Shown: positions 30,206-43,100, numbered from the stretch's first letter. The stretch is 64,000 nt of DNA from Kryptolebias marmoratus (GCF_001649575.2 NC_051437.1:18188279-18252278); one strand, 5' to 3'. The notes: generated by a model not told the origin, from the letters alone. Numbers and translations: made by a program.

Positions 30206-32810
30206 GGATTTCTTTTTTATTTTTGTAAATGTCTCATTTCAAATTTGTTTTTGTTTATCTAAAATTTATTTCTTGGCCATATTTTAGTTATATTTATTAC
30301 ATTTGTGTTTAACTATATTAACACAAAGTGTTCCTGTTATTTTGCACATAATATACGGCAGATTATTAAGACATTAGTTATTGTCCCAGTGACACGATAT
30401 CTCTTCCCAGAAGCAGTTTCAGCAACTAATTTCATATTTTATAAAAAAAATATTATACAAAGAGTTATAAATAATATCAAATCATATTTTGTTATTAAGC
30501 CATAATAGCTGCATGTATTGTTCACAGAAAATGGAACTGCTCTTTAATTTAGCCTCATTATGCTCTTTTCTTTCTTCTACCTGGAAAACCTTTGAGTTTT
30601 TTGGCTAAAATGATCTAATTGTATGTGTTCTGTTTAAAAATTGACTGAAAGAAAAGAGGTAACATCAAAAATAATTGCTCCTACGTTTCAGATCACAGTC
30701 CATCGTGAACGTGAGCTGGAAACATTCTCAGTTGATGTGTATTATATAAAAAAAGACTTGTGTTGAGATGAAGTGCTTCCCAATTTTGTGCACTGTTGGA
30801 AAAAATTGGTTTAATCTATTTTGATTTATTTATGCTTATACTTGTGTCATTTGGAGCGCAGCCATATTTTCAACACTATATTTTTCAAACTCTGTAAATG
30901 GCGTTATTACAGACAGAGCAGAAGGTAAAATCTACTCAGATGGACCACATACAAAAAAATAGGAATCAAGATCAACAATACAGCCAATTATTGCTTATTA
31001 TCTGACAATGAGAACAGTACAAGTCTTAGCAGCACAGTGGACAATATTTAATCCTCCATTGCAATTACAGTACCACTACAGAAAGCTCCTGGAGGTCATT
31101 AAAATTTAGCTATTGTTTTTCTGTTCTTCATTAATGAGTAATTTGTGAGGTAAATTGATTGTAAGACTACTGGATCCAGTTTTTTTAGCATACAGGTAAA
31201 ATAAAAGGTGGTAATTATGGGTTTACTGGATATGTTTGGAAAAAATGTCATCAGCATTTTTAAAAAATCAGTTGGATTTCCTTTTTCATACTTCTTTGCT
31301 TTCTGGTTAAGTCTGAGTTTAGAAAGAGTGAGTTTATGTTCAAGTTATTTGATATAGGATAAATTTAAGAGAGCAGTTTTGGCCATTCTCTAAGTCAATT
31401 CCTGCTCTTCATCTTCACGGTCTGAAACAAAGAGTATTTGCCTCTTATTTTTAACTTTTCTAAATTATTTACAAATGGTTGTTTCTACTTTATTCCTTCT
31501 AACATGTTTCAAGGTTTTGTTTTTCTGAATTTTAATGAGTGTCATCTGTGCCCTAACACTGAACAGTTCCTGTTCCTCTGACTGTGCTGGTATTTTCTTT
31601 TCGTTGTCTGCTTTGACAATTCTTCTGTCTTCACTTTAGGTAGACGCATCAGTTCAAGCTTCCTCCACTGGCCTTTATTATAGTCAAAGATGTTGTGTCT
31701 AAATCATCACTGGAATCTGAAATACTCTTCAGACAACAGTAAGAGGAGGGTTTACCAGCTCCCATCACTATGTTAATCTGATTGACTGTCCCTCAATTTA
31801 ACTTGATATCCACATGGTTGATCCAGTCACTTACAATTTCCACAGACAATAACCTACTAATTGTGAGTTGTTGTTGTTTTTTTATAGGAGAAGACAAATC
31901 TAAAAAACTATTTACAGCAGATGAACAGTGTCTGAAAGTCAGAACAGGAGAAATAAACAAAAAGCTGACACAGGACCTGAGAGATGCATCATCCTTCAAT
32001 TGATCACATGTCAAGTTTTCTACATAAGGCTTGAATTATCTTGTTGTTGCTCCAATATATTATGTCAAACTGTGTTTTTGTTTATATTTTTATAGACTCA
32101 ACAAAAGAAATGGCAACAAATTGTGTCTCTATGACAGGCTGCCTGTAATAAATTGCCTGAACATTCAGTTTAAAATTGTCTCTTTGAAGGTTGTCTATTA
32201 TATAGAGACATATCTGTGCTTTTTTATGTTTCTATGGTTCACACGTCAGAGTTATGTGGTTTACCAAAACTAAAAAGTTGGTCTGAAAAAAGTAGTTCAA
32301 ATTGAGTGAAAAAGCAGCCTGGTATAAACAAAAACTTTGTAGAAGTTACAGAAAGTCTGAAAAAATACTGCTTAACATCACTTTAAAAGTCTGGGTCCAT
32401 GGAAGCAAAAGATTAAAAAATGAGGTATCATTGAGAAATAGAAAATGACCTCAATTAAAGCAATTACGATAACCATAAATATTAGAAAACAAGATACTAA
32501 ATTATACAGATGGGGTAATTAAATTGATTGCAATATACATCCTAAATTTACATAATTTTACAAAACATATCTATAGAGTTTATGATTGTTTTCTGTGTTT
32601 TCGAATCTGTGAAGTCTATGTATTAATTTATAATTACATTAAAAATAAAATTATCCAATTATGCTGGATTGTTTTCCGTAATCAGCTGCATAATTTAGGA
32701 AAACCTGCCACTGTTTTAATTTTTTAGCATATTATAGCATTGCTTTATTCTGAAAAACGCTTATTTTTCTCAGTGATCAGACAGATTTTACTTGCATTTG
32801 GGACACTCCT
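30206..32810. other. AT-rich spacer without recognised genes
   Basis: About 2.6 kb of strongly AT-rich DNA upstream of ptges3. Short reading frames on both strands are composition artefacts. No RNA gene or repeat terminus was recognised. Confidence 0.45.
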
Positions 32811-33074
32811 GGTGGCGCTGTTGAGCCGCCGCTTTGATAAGACTCGTTCTAGAATTGTCTCACGCCGTGCCCACGCTTCCACGCATGCGCGTAGAAACGC
32901 GGTCTCGCGAGAGCTCACCGAAGCCACGCGACATTTGAAGAGATTCCAGCGCCTCGGTTGTAAACCAGTTAACTGTTTAGGTTTCGGTGCTCAAATTTGC
33001 CGGGCTTTATTGTTAGACAGCACTGTTATCGATCTCGTGGTCTAACGAAGGAGTTTTATTGCTAAACAGTGAAG
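32811..33074 (+). promoter_or_regulatory. ptges3 CpG-rich promoter and first-exon 5'UTR
   Basis: GC content and CpG density rise sharply here against an AT-rich background. The palindrome TCTCGCGAGA lies at 32903-32912; this exact decamer is a known element of housekeeping CpG promoters. ACGCATGCGC at 32881-32890 matches the NRF1 core. There is no TATA box close by, which fits a TATA-less housekeeping promoter. The first exon must end at 33076, where the donor GTAAGT begins. Confidence 0.6.
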
Positions 33075-36000
33075 ATGTAAGTTTTGTTCTCCCTCTTTAT
33101 TCGCTCGTAGATAATCAGCGTCAAATCCTTAGAATGCTATTATGCGGATCAAGAAGCTAACATTAGCTCACTCAGTTAGCACACGAGTTAGCCTGAGATG
33201 TGTGCAGTAACGTACTTCAAGAGAAATATGTCATCAAACCCACTTATGAATAACCATTAGTCACATTAATGTCGTGTCATACCCTCAGTCCTAAACTTTT
33301 TATCTTGCTTTGTATCTGCCTCCTGACAGCAGCTCAGCTATAGTTAGCTGTGCGGCTAATGTCAACGGGCATGACTAGGGTAAAGTTAGCAGGCATGGTG
33401 TCAGTCATGCTCATGAGATTTCACTTTTTATTGACGTAATGTAACACCACTCGTCTCACCTTTGTCAGTGGTGCATGTAACATGAACCGCGAATAACTTT
33501 GTCAGAACTAATATTTTCACTCCAGCGGAGTTACATTCACATACAGGTTACAAATACACAATTTGTGTACTGTACATAAATACCACTCACTATCTGTAAC
33601 TGCTGTGATTATATTGACTGTGAAACAGCCTCTGTAGTAAGGTTAAATGTAAATTAATACTTGAGGTTTTCTTTTTAATGTGTAGAAACCGTCTTTAACA
33701 AACTCAGTGACTGGACTTAGTCTGCTATCACACTACTATAACCACTTCAACATTAGGAAACTGAATGCGTTTTTGTTTTGAATGGAAATCAACTCATTTA
33801 GAATGAAACATGACATATGATGTATTGATTAAATGCCATTGATTTATTCTTTTTTTTCTACAGGCATCCTGCAACAGCAAAGTGGTACGACAGACGAGAC
33901 TCTGTTTTTGTAGAGTTCTGCGTGGAAGACAGTAACGATGTCAAAGTAAATTTTGACAAATTAAAAATGGAATTTAAGTAAGTTGCATCCTGACTCCCAT
34001 TTTGCCTGAATTATTTTAAAGAGAGATGAATCTTAAGGTTTTGGCTCATCGTCTATTTAGGGACGGGTGAAGAAAACATTTGGCATCTATACTGGAAATG
34101 TCTTAACCTATTTTTATGTCATCGTACAGCTGTGTCAGTGGGACAGACAATATCAAACATCACAATACAGTGGACCTTTTTGGGGAAATTGACCCCAAAG
34201 TAAGTTTCATCATCTGCAGACTGAATAGAAGTTCACGTGTTTAATTCTGTTTTCAAAGTCGTCATTAAATTGTCTCTTTTTAATACACAGAGCTCCAAGC
34301 ACAGACGCACTGACAGATCTGTCTTGTGTTGTTTACGAAAAGCAGAGGCTGGGAAGTCATGGCCACGACTTACCAAAGACAAGGCAAAGGTAACTTTTGC
34401 TCCTAAAGGAATACTCCTATTTCAGTTGTTTTATGTTGATTATTTATAGGCAATCAGTTTCTTACCGGTAGATGATTACTTAAAGTGTTTTCTGAATGAA
34501 AAATCACAAGCCCTGTCCACAAACCAATTCAGAACTGGGCCTGAGATGCCTTCTTTACATTTCAGTGTGAACTTTGTAACAGGTAGCACAGGAGGTGTAA
34601 GTTGACCGCTGCTATTGCACCTCTGAGCCATTAATAAAAGTAGTCACAGAGCCAAGTTGGCAGGTAGTGTGGGGCAGTGTGCGTGGAACTTCATTTTAAG
34701 ATGGGGCACTTGCCTGTTCTACCATGCTAGCTTTAATTGTGAGCAGACTTTGTCGCAGAACATGTCTGGCTTGATTGGTTCATCTGTGAATGACCTGGGG
34801 CAGCATAAAGAGGGGCTCGAGTTTGCTGCCATGTCAGAAAACCTTATTGGGAACAGCCTACGAAGGGTTTGTGATGGGAAAACCAAGATACCCAATGTTT
34901 AGAATTGGGCCATAAGATTTTTGTTTTCATCTAAAACAGATCAAACCTTTAAAATGCAGCTCATGTGATGTTTACTGTATGGATTTTACCCCTGTGCTTT
35001 TTTTAATCAGTTAGATATAAAACGGTCCTCACTGCTTCACGTCATTGTGCCAAATAAGTTATTAGATTTCTGTGTAAACAATTCTGATGCAAAAAGTCAT
35101 GTGGCATGAACTTCCTCAATCTAGTGTTCACTCAAAGCGCTGTACCATTTTGTTTTAAAATTTAATTTCTTTTCTCAAGTCTCCAAACTGAGAGCACTCC
35201 AACCAAAGTTTACTGCAGGTAAAACACTGACTGTCTTTAAAAAAAAGCCCCACTTATAAAAATGATCTTTTAAAACAAATAGAATAACATTTTCTAACAA
35301 ATGATTCTGTCCACAGGTCTTTAAATTTTAAAATGGATAGCTGCGAGTGTGTTCAAAAATCAATTGATGTTAAATTTCAATTCCATAAATGTGACTGAGT
35401 TGACTTTTTGTGACTAATGCTTCTCTCATCTGTTTGTAGGTTGGTAGGATTTAAATCTTCAAAAATCTGTTTTTCAGATGTTGATTTTACAACATACTAA
35501 CTAGCTGCAGATCAAAGTAATTACCAGTATCAAATAGTGCATTTTCATTGTCAAATAATGGTATATTGTTGTTGTTTTTAATATTTTCTTTTAGTGTAAC
35601 TGGCTGAGTGTGGATTTCAATAACTGGAAAGACTGGGAGGATGATTCAGATGAGGACTTGTCGAGTTTTGACAAATTCTCAGAGGTAAGCGTGTGGAACA
35701 CTCAGAGCTTAACAAGTGAATGTGTTCAGACAAATTAATTTTCTTTTATGCTCTTCTCCAGATGATGAACAGCATGGGTGGGGATGATCTACCTGATTTA
35801 GATGGTGCAGATGAAGAGGTACGGTTTTTCTTGTGTACGATTTGTCATTTCTAAAATGTAGAGCCTGTATTTCTGTGGGGGGTGGCATTCTTAATCGGCT
35901 GCAGTTTTCCCGATATAGCTCTGAACTAAGAATCCAACTTTTGCCTCTTTTTTTCAGCGTGACTCTGCAGATAGTGATGATGAAAGTAAGTACAACTCTG

Positions 36001-36857
36001 AAGGACCCGTCCTGTAATTTGTATTGATTAGTCATTTATAACTAGAACTGGTAAAATGGCTGTAGTGCTTAGCAGTGCAAATTGTGCAGAAACTGATAAT
36101 TAAATGAGAAATAATTAAGTGTAATTGTTGCTTCACTCAACCAAAGGCTGAGTTCTCAGCAAATCCTTGTTCTATTTATTGCATATTCTTCCCACTTTTA
36201 TTCCAATTCGACCAGAGTTCTTCAGTTGTCTTAGTGAAGGTAAAAAAGAAATAAAAGTGGATTAAAGCCTCAGAATAAACTATTAAACATAAAAAAATTA
36301 TATGGTTAATATCAGCTGTAGTTTTGACCTAAACTAGACTATCAAAAGTTGTTACAATATACAAAATGAGTATTATGTAGCCACAAATGTTCTAATTTGC
36401 ATGTAGTTCAAGGATGTGATTCAAGGCTTTTACAGATGATTTTGAATCTTTTATTAATGGGAAAAATAGTGTAAAAAGTAAAATGTAATTTTTTTCTTAA
36501 ACAAAAAATCATAGAAGTGTTAGAAACAAAATAAAGATGTTTCTAATTATGTGAAACGGGAGGGAAAATCAGCAGATAGTCTGTAGTTCCTCTTACAGGT
36601 TTAGAGGGTGAGACAGTTAAATCTAATATATTGTAGGATCAGGTAAAGTCCCTGAATCTTGCACACTGCTCAATATTAAAGTAAGTTATGATTTTGAAAT
36701 CACAAATTATCATTTCTAGATATGCATTTGAATATGGATTGGCTTCCCAATTTTCTGTGGCACCCTCATTCCTTTTTTGTGTCATCACTTCCAATTTCTT
36801 AGACTTTCATGTGTTTCGTGTATTTTCTCTCTTCCAGAAATGCCGGACCTTGAGTAG
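33075..36857 (+). CDS. ptges3: Prostaglandin E synthase 3 / Hsp90 co-chaperone p23
   Basis: Eight coding exons: 33075-33076 (only AT of the start codon), 33864-33977, 34130-34199, 34291-34389, 35595-35684, 35762-35818, 35958-35985 and 36838-36857 (stop TAG). All junctions are GT-AG with matching phase and give 159 aa, against 160 in human. The CS/p23 fold spans about residues 1-110 (HPATAKWYDRRDSVFVEF, DLFGEIDPK, RTDRSVLCCLRK, SWPRLTKDKAK). The conserved helix-like block WLSVDFNNWKDWEDDSDED follows, then the acidic tail ending DSDDEKMPDLE. Known roles: stabilises ATP-bound Hsp90 with client proteins such as steroid receptors in the cytosol, and has reported prostaglandin E synthase activity. 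AATAAA at 37078-37083 is the likely polyadenylation signal. Confidence 0.96.
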
Positions 36858-37100
36858 ACCAATATGGCTGCCGTCTCACTAAGTTAACAAAGGTTGTAAG
36901 TCTGAAGAAAAGAGACTAGACACGAGTTGGCAGCCTGTTTAAGAATCATCTCTCTACTCAGTTTCCAAAGCGACATCCCTTGGTGAAGTGACTGTTGGAT
37001 ACCGACCCGCACAGACATCCATAGCGACATACAGTGCTGTGCTTTTCTGTTTTGTTCTGCATGGACAATTCTGTTCAAATAAAAAAATGTTATTGTTCCT
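36858..37100 (+). terminator. ptges3 3'UTR with polyadenylation signal
   Basis: Short 3'UTR following the ptges3 stop, with AATAAA at 37078-37083 followed by A/T-rich sequence, which fits the transcript end. Confidence 0.6.
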
Positions 37101-38149
37101 TTACTTAAATGACTATAATGAGATGTGCTGATGTCTTACACCTTTTCTCCCTTTTTTTCAATGTCAGTTTATGTAACACACGATTTCTAATGGGAAAAAA
37201 AAAAACTCAGAAGGCCTCTTTTGCAAAAAGTAGATTTTTTTATGATAGATTTTTTTCCCCTTTAATGTTTGTATTGTAAATTGCACTTATGTTTAATTTA
37301 AAAAGGCAAGAGTTCTGCTTTAAATTGGTATTCCAGTGTGTTCCAACATCCTCAGATATTTAACAGTAATTTCATTTTTAAAAACATGTTGCAGCATTTA
37401 AAATAAACAGAGATGCTTGTACTACATACAGTTTGTGTTGATTATTCTTGTGGAGTGGTTCGATATTTTCATGTATTCACTTTTGCTTCCTACAAAACCT
37501 CTCATTTGCTGCTAAAATAAGTAGTCATCAAAATGCCTAATAAGGCGAGAAGAAATAAATCTACCAAGTTATGCATAAAGGTTAATGTTCTTGAACTTTA
37601 AAGGCTTCTGTTTGATTGAACCTGTCAAAAAACTGCATTTTCTTATAGGTGGTGAGACTTTGCATACGTTTTTAATAAACTTTCACAATGAAAAATGTAC
37701 TAATAAATCACTAATTCTGGTCATACGTGTCAAATGATTTCACTTGAGAACCATAGGATTAGAATCGAGGAGATACATGTTCAGCAAAGGCTTAATTATT
37801 GTGCATACAAGTCTTAAGTATTTAAGGCAACTGAAAAAAATGGGTCTTCAAGGGGATTACCATCTCTTTTTTGCACTGGTCACAAAAAGGGAACTGTAAC
37901 CATGAAATTCCCTTTTTTGCTTATACAAAGAGTAACTTGGTAATGATTTTGCTGGGCAGGGTCTGTCTCCATTCCAGTTCAAACATCTTGTGTGGTTATA
38001 TACTCACAAAGACTAAGGCGGGTTCTAAAGAGCCAGCTGAATGTAAGAAACTCCAAGCCATCATTACATTTCCTGCCAGTCATAAAATGCAATAGCCTGG
38101 CCAAAGGAGGCAGTAGACGCCACTGATACTTAGAAAAACTCTCAAATCA
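37101..38149. other. Spacer without recognised genes
   Basis: AT-rich sequence between ptges3 and a LINE fragment. No exon or repeat was recognised. Confidence 0.4.
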
Positions 38150-38990
38150 CGGAGGGATTCACCCTAAGTCCAGCACCCTGAAACTGTACACTATGAAAAA
38201 AAGGAGAGAGGCAGAGGATTAGTGAGCAGGATGAAACAACCAAGATCCTGGAATACATCAGAAAGAAAGCCCCCAATAATGATCCGCTAAGTGAATGTCT
38301 CAGGCAGCAGAAACCAAGCATGGAGGAGGAGAAAGAGGAACCATCGTGGAAAGACAAGCCCCTGCATGGCTGGAGGACAGCACAGAGGCACTAATCATGG
38401 CAGCACAAGAGAAATAGAGGCTGGGGTGTACGATACCAGATGGGACCCACCATGCAGGCTATGCCAACAGGCCCCTAAGACAATCCAACACATAACAGCA
38501 GGATGTAGGATGCAGGCAGGCACAGCTTACATGGAATGCCATAACCAAGTGAGTGGAATAGTGTACAGGAACAAATGTCTCGAGTACCGACTGGAAGTCC
38601 CACAGCCAAAAAAAGAGGCTCCACTAAGGGTGGTGGAGAACAGCAGGGCTAAGATACTGTCGGATTTCCAGATCCAGACTGACATACAGGTGATGGCTAA
38701 CCAACCAGACATTGAAAGCAGTGGTGATAGATGTAGCAGTCCCAAGCGACTGTAACATCAGGAAGAAGGAGCATGAGAAGCTTGAGAAATACAAGGACTG
38801 AAAGAGGAAATAGAGAAGTGAAGGGTCAGGGCCTCAGTGGTGCCAGAGTTTATTGGAGGACTTGGTGCTGTGACCCCCAAACTGGAAGAGTGGCAGGAAC
38901 AACCTCAGAGATCTCTGTCCAGAAGAGAGCAGCTAAGATACTTAGAACCCTCAAGATCCAAGGCATCTGGTTGAAGATTTGGGTTTAAAG
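38150..38990 (+). mobile_element. LINE (non-LTR retrotransposon) 3' coding fragment, degenerate
   Basis: Broken + strand frames encode the C-terminal part of a fish retrotransposon polyprotein: ILEYIRKKAPNNDPLSECLR, QQKPSMEEE, SWKDKPLHG, then IEAGVYDTRWDPPCRLC with QHITAGCRM (a Cys/His finger), IVYRNKCLEYRLEVP, ILSDFQIQTDIQVMANQPDI, and finally GTTSEISVQKRAAKILRTLK. The frame must be shifted at several points and contains stops, so it is dead. Only this 3' part is present, which fits the usual 5' truncation of LINE insertions. Exact clade not assigned. Confidence 0.8.
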
Positions 38991-40600
38991 TGCACCCACC
39001 CATGTGGTTGTACAGCTCTTTAAATATACTGTAAATAAACTGGATTTGTGTAAAAATATAAGTTTTTAAGATGTCGAATTCCTAAAATAAAAGTTGTTAA
39101 TGTAATTACTCAGTTTGAAAGAATTATCCCTTACCTACTTTGCTTTTTTACTCTCTTAGTCTTTCTCATCTGTGGTCTGTATGATAAATGTTTTTTGCTA
39201 CTGAATCATCATTGTAGGGAAGGTAATCTAATTCAGTGCGAGATGTTTAGGGGGTGGGTGTTATGTATGTGTCAGCAGTCTAGACCAAGAGAGCAGAAAA
39301 ACACAATGCAAGCATCTTTTCAACACCCTCCCTCCAATGGAAAACGAAACTGTGGGTTTAAAATTACAATAGGTAGCTTAGGGAGTCATGAGGACGGCCT
39401 AATGCTCATCACAATAGATTCCCCAATTTATAAACTAATAAACTGCCCCAATTTACAAACTAATAAACTGCTCGAATCTTATCAGTCTTATCGAGTATTT
39501 ATTTTTCTTGATTAAAAGCAAACATTGCCTGTTCATATTAAATGTAACGTTTCAAAAGTAGTATTGTTTGTTTTTAAAGAAATGAATATTTATTAATTCC
39601 ACTTCAAAACAATGACAGCACAGAGTTCAAAATATTTCTGTTACCACTCTTGATTAAGGCAGTATTAGATACAACTGCCAGACAAACAGCTCATAGAAAC
39701 GAAGAGAAACTGTTACTGCTTTTGTTTCCATGCATGAAAGGACGAAAGCGGTACGCTCAGCATAAACCTTTCAGGGCGCTGTGGTCATCCCTGGAGCTGC
39801 CCTGGTCAGCATGACGCTCCAGTGCAGATGCTCAATGCCAGGCCTGCTCTCCCCTCTTCCTCTGCAGCCGTGGATTTTCCACCGCTTTATCTGACACGAG
39901 CCTCCACGCCGATCCGCCGAACACAATGTAAAACTCTGTCTAATCATTTCTGCCGATTCTGTACCAGTCCCGGGCACAAGTGGAGAACTTGAGAAAATTC
40001 CTCGAACTTCGTTGATCTCAGCTTTGATAGTTCATCTTAGCTGCACATTACGAGACAGTGGAAAGAATTCAGATGTTGAAAGTGTAAGGGTGGGAATTTT
40101 GGGCTTTGGAAAATGTTCCAATGATAAATGCAAAAGGTCACTTCACTCCACCTTTATTGTCTCACAAGTTCAACCAACCACATCTTCACAGCTTTTCCTT
40201 TTTTTTTTGAAAGAAGGGTCTATTTTTCCTAAAGATGGGACTTCATAGTCAGTCATTATTGTGCATTTCTGCCACTGTCTTTCCCCATTTGCTTTAATCA
40301 TCCAGTTAACTACAAGATCACCATTTCCTCCAGTCAAATTAATGGTTAGCTAACTAAAAAAGAGTCAAATCATCTTTTTTTGACCATCAAACAGCATCAA
40401 CTTTCTGTCATCAAGAGAATTTTGTTCAATTTTTATTTTATTTTTTTACTTCTTAAGTTCTCTTAAATTGTTCCAGCACCCTTTAAAATTGCACACTGCA
40501 TGTCCAAGTTCAGAGTTCTCCTTACAACTAGCAAGAGAAGGGTTAAATGACTTTGTTTTGATTCGTAGTATTGTGCTCAGACCCCTCCCCTTGGCTCTGT
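38991..40600. other. Spacer without recognised genes
   Basis: Non-coding AT-rich DNA between the LINE fragment and the region upstream of mip. Short reading frames show no domain. Confidence 0.4.
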
Positions 40601-40660
40601 GGCGACTGTCATGGCATTGGCGTGTTATAAAAAGGCCTCTGAGATCCCCCCCTGCTCTGA
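40601..40660 (+). promoter_or_regulatory. Candidate TATA-box promoter upstream of mip
   Basis: TATAAAA lies at 40626-40632 with C-rich sequence (cagacccctcccc) just 5'. It is about 400 bp before the mip ATG, further than in mammals, so use by mip would need a long or spliced leader (an acceptor-like tgtag directly precedes the CACCATG start context). No other TATA box was seen nearer to the ATG. Confidence 0.35.
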
Positions 40661-41031
40661 TAAAGAGGCTTAATGTCTGCAGGACATGCTTAACGTTTGG
40701 CCATCCATGTTCTTTTCCTAACAACCTGCGCAGCTGGAACATAGATGCACAGAGGCTGGCACTCTGCTCCCCTCAGGAGCTCCTTATGACAAAGATTAGA
40801 ATTTAGAAGGAAGAGCCGCATATTATTCTCAGTTACATGTTGAACTGTTTATGTGTTGTTGTGTTCAAGTTTAGAGTGACAGTTTTTGTTTAAGGAGAAA
40901 TTGGTTGCTTTTTGGTTTTAAACAATCATTCTGGTGGAGAAACATCTTCTCCCTGTAGCTGATTAGGGTTTTTTTTCTGTTGATTTTCAACCCGTAGTTA
41001 TTTAGAAGTTGCCTTTGGATTGTGTAGCACC

Positions 41032-42161
41032 ATGTGGGAGTTCAGGTCAATGTCTTTCTGGCGGGCGGTGTTCGCCGAGTTCTACGGCACCATGTTCTTT
41101 GTCTTCTTTGGGCTGGGTGCAGCCCTCCGCTGGACCAGCGGGCCCCACAATGTTCTTCATGTCGCTTTCTGCTTTGGGCTGGCGGCTGCCACCTTCATCC
41201 AGTCCATCGGCCATATTAGTGGAGGACACATCAACCCAGCTGTTACTTTTGCCTACCTGATCGGATCTCAGATGTCCCTGTTCCGGGCTTTCTTCTACAT
41301 CATAGCTCAGTGTCTCGGGGCCCTGGCTGGTGCTGCTGTCCTGTACGGGGTCACGCCCAGCAACATGAAGGGAAACCTGGCTCTGAACACGGTAAGATCA
41401 CCTAGAAAGTCACTGGATTCAAATTACATTGTTTACTTTTAATTTCTGGTGAAGTTTAATGTGCACTTTCTTCATGAGCTCAAATCCTTTATTTAATGTT
41501 TTGGATTTTCTGCTACAGCTGCAGCCAGGCATCAGCCTGGGCATGGCCACCACGATTGAGATTTTCCTCACCCTCCAGCTTGTTGTCTGCATCTTTGCTG
41601 TGACAGATGAGAGGCGCAACGGACGCCTGGGCTCTGCTGCTCTAGCTATTGGCTTCTCTGTTCTCCTGGGACACCTTCTGGGGGTAAGAGTCAACCTGTG
41701 GTGTGGAAATTTGCAATTGCTCTTGCGTTTCACGTAAGGAATAATACATGAACTGTATAACCAGATAATCTGATCCTTGAATCGTTTTCTTTTCCTGTTC
41801 CGTAGATGTACTACACCGGAGCAGGAATGAATCCAGCAAGGTCCTTCGCCCCAGCTGTCCTCGTCAGGAATTTTGTCAACCACTGGGTAAGATCGGCAAA
41901 TGATTTTGCTCTACAAACATTGCAAATCACAGTCATCAGATTCATCAGCACTTCACGGCTTTCTTCCTTTCGCAGGTGTACTGGGTGGGTCCCATGATTG
42001 GTGGAGCTATAGGTGCCCTGCTGTATGACTTCCTGCTCTTCCCCCGTATGCGTGATCTCTCTGAGAGGCTCGCCACACTGAAGGGCACCCGACCCCCAGA
42101 GGCCGAGGCCCAGCAAGAGACCAGGGGGGAGTCCATTGAGCTGAAGACACAGGCCCTATAA
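41032..42161 (+). CDS. mip: Lens fibre major intrinsic protein (aquaporin-0)
   Basis: Four exons, 41032-41391, 41519-41683, 41806-41886 and 41976-42161, all phase 0, give 263 aa, the same length and exon structure as mammalian MIP. The first Met is in a good context (caccATGTGG). Six membrane helices and both pore motifs are visible: HINPAVTF in the first half and GMNPARSF in the second. The C-terminal helix [17 protein letters not shown] corresponds to the calmodulin-binding segment, and the protein ends ELKTQAL. MIP is the dominant membrane protein of lens fibre cells, acting as a water channel and adhesion protein. Differences from the human protein at known functional positions: Tyr23 is Phe, Tyr149 is Thr, His40 is Asn (with His at 39), Ser235 is Ala and Ser229 is Asp. 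Teleosts often have two mip copies; which one this is cannot be decided here. Confidence 0.97.
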
Positions 42162-43100
42162 GCCTGGAGACGAAGATTGGCTTTCTGACCCCCCGAATCT
42201 TGCGCCTGTCATGCCTCTGCACCCTCAGATCCCGGTCCCGGTCCTCAGCCCACACACTGTTTTTGCACACATACCTCCTCCCCTTCCTCTACACAAGCTA
42301 ATATAGATCCCAAACCCTTTGTTTTCTTGCTCTGCATCTGTATCTGGACCACAGTGAAAGGGCACCCACAGCCCTGACTATCTTACCTAATTTAACTTCT
42401 ACTCACCCATCATTTACCCCACTTGAAATGCAGGACAAAGATGGAGGGTTAGAAGAGGACTGAAGGGAGCCCTCTAAGTCCTGTGGTGTAGGGAGTCAGT
42501 TCCACATGGCTCTACCTGCTCGGGACAGGGGCTCACTATTTCCATTGTTAATTTCTTTCATTTTTTCTCCTCTCTTTTAATTTTGTAGTCTGCTAGGAGT
42601 GAAGCTACATTAGAGCAGTGGACTTCTGCATGCTTTTCCATTTTTGATCCAGTGTGATCTCGCCTTTTGTTTGTTCTGTTTCATGAACTTTGGATAAATT
42701 ACATGTCAGTATTGTATTTTACTTCTATTTTTTTAGCTGTATGTTGTGTGTGTACATGCACGAGTGTGATAGTGACAAACAAAACAGACTGGATGAGTGT
42801 GCCTGCATGTCTGTGCACATGTGTATGCTTGCATGCTTCTTTTAATTGATACATTTTTTTCAGTTTCCATTGCTACAATTTCTTTTTTTTTTCCCCCCTT
42901 GAGTTACGATATAAGGTTTTTTCATGCAGCTACACCATATGCTGCCATTTTTTCTCACTAATACCACAAAAAAATCATGTTTTCCTATCAGATGAATAAC
43001 TTTGCATTTCAGTCAAGACTTGAAGACAATTTCAGACTTTTTGTTTGTGTTCCATGTAGTGAAATGCCCATATAATAATATTTATATGAAAATAAATAAA
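42162..43100 (+). other. mip 3'UTR
   Basis: Follows the mip stop codon. Overlapping AATAAA signals occur at about 43089-43105 (aaataaataaaaaaaataaa), which fits a transcript end there. No other gene was seen. Confidence 0.5.

Noticed and set aside
34657..34902. 81-codon frame inside a ptges3 intron
   Set aside because: Has a real-looking composition but no splice link and no recognised similarity; probably old repeat or chance.
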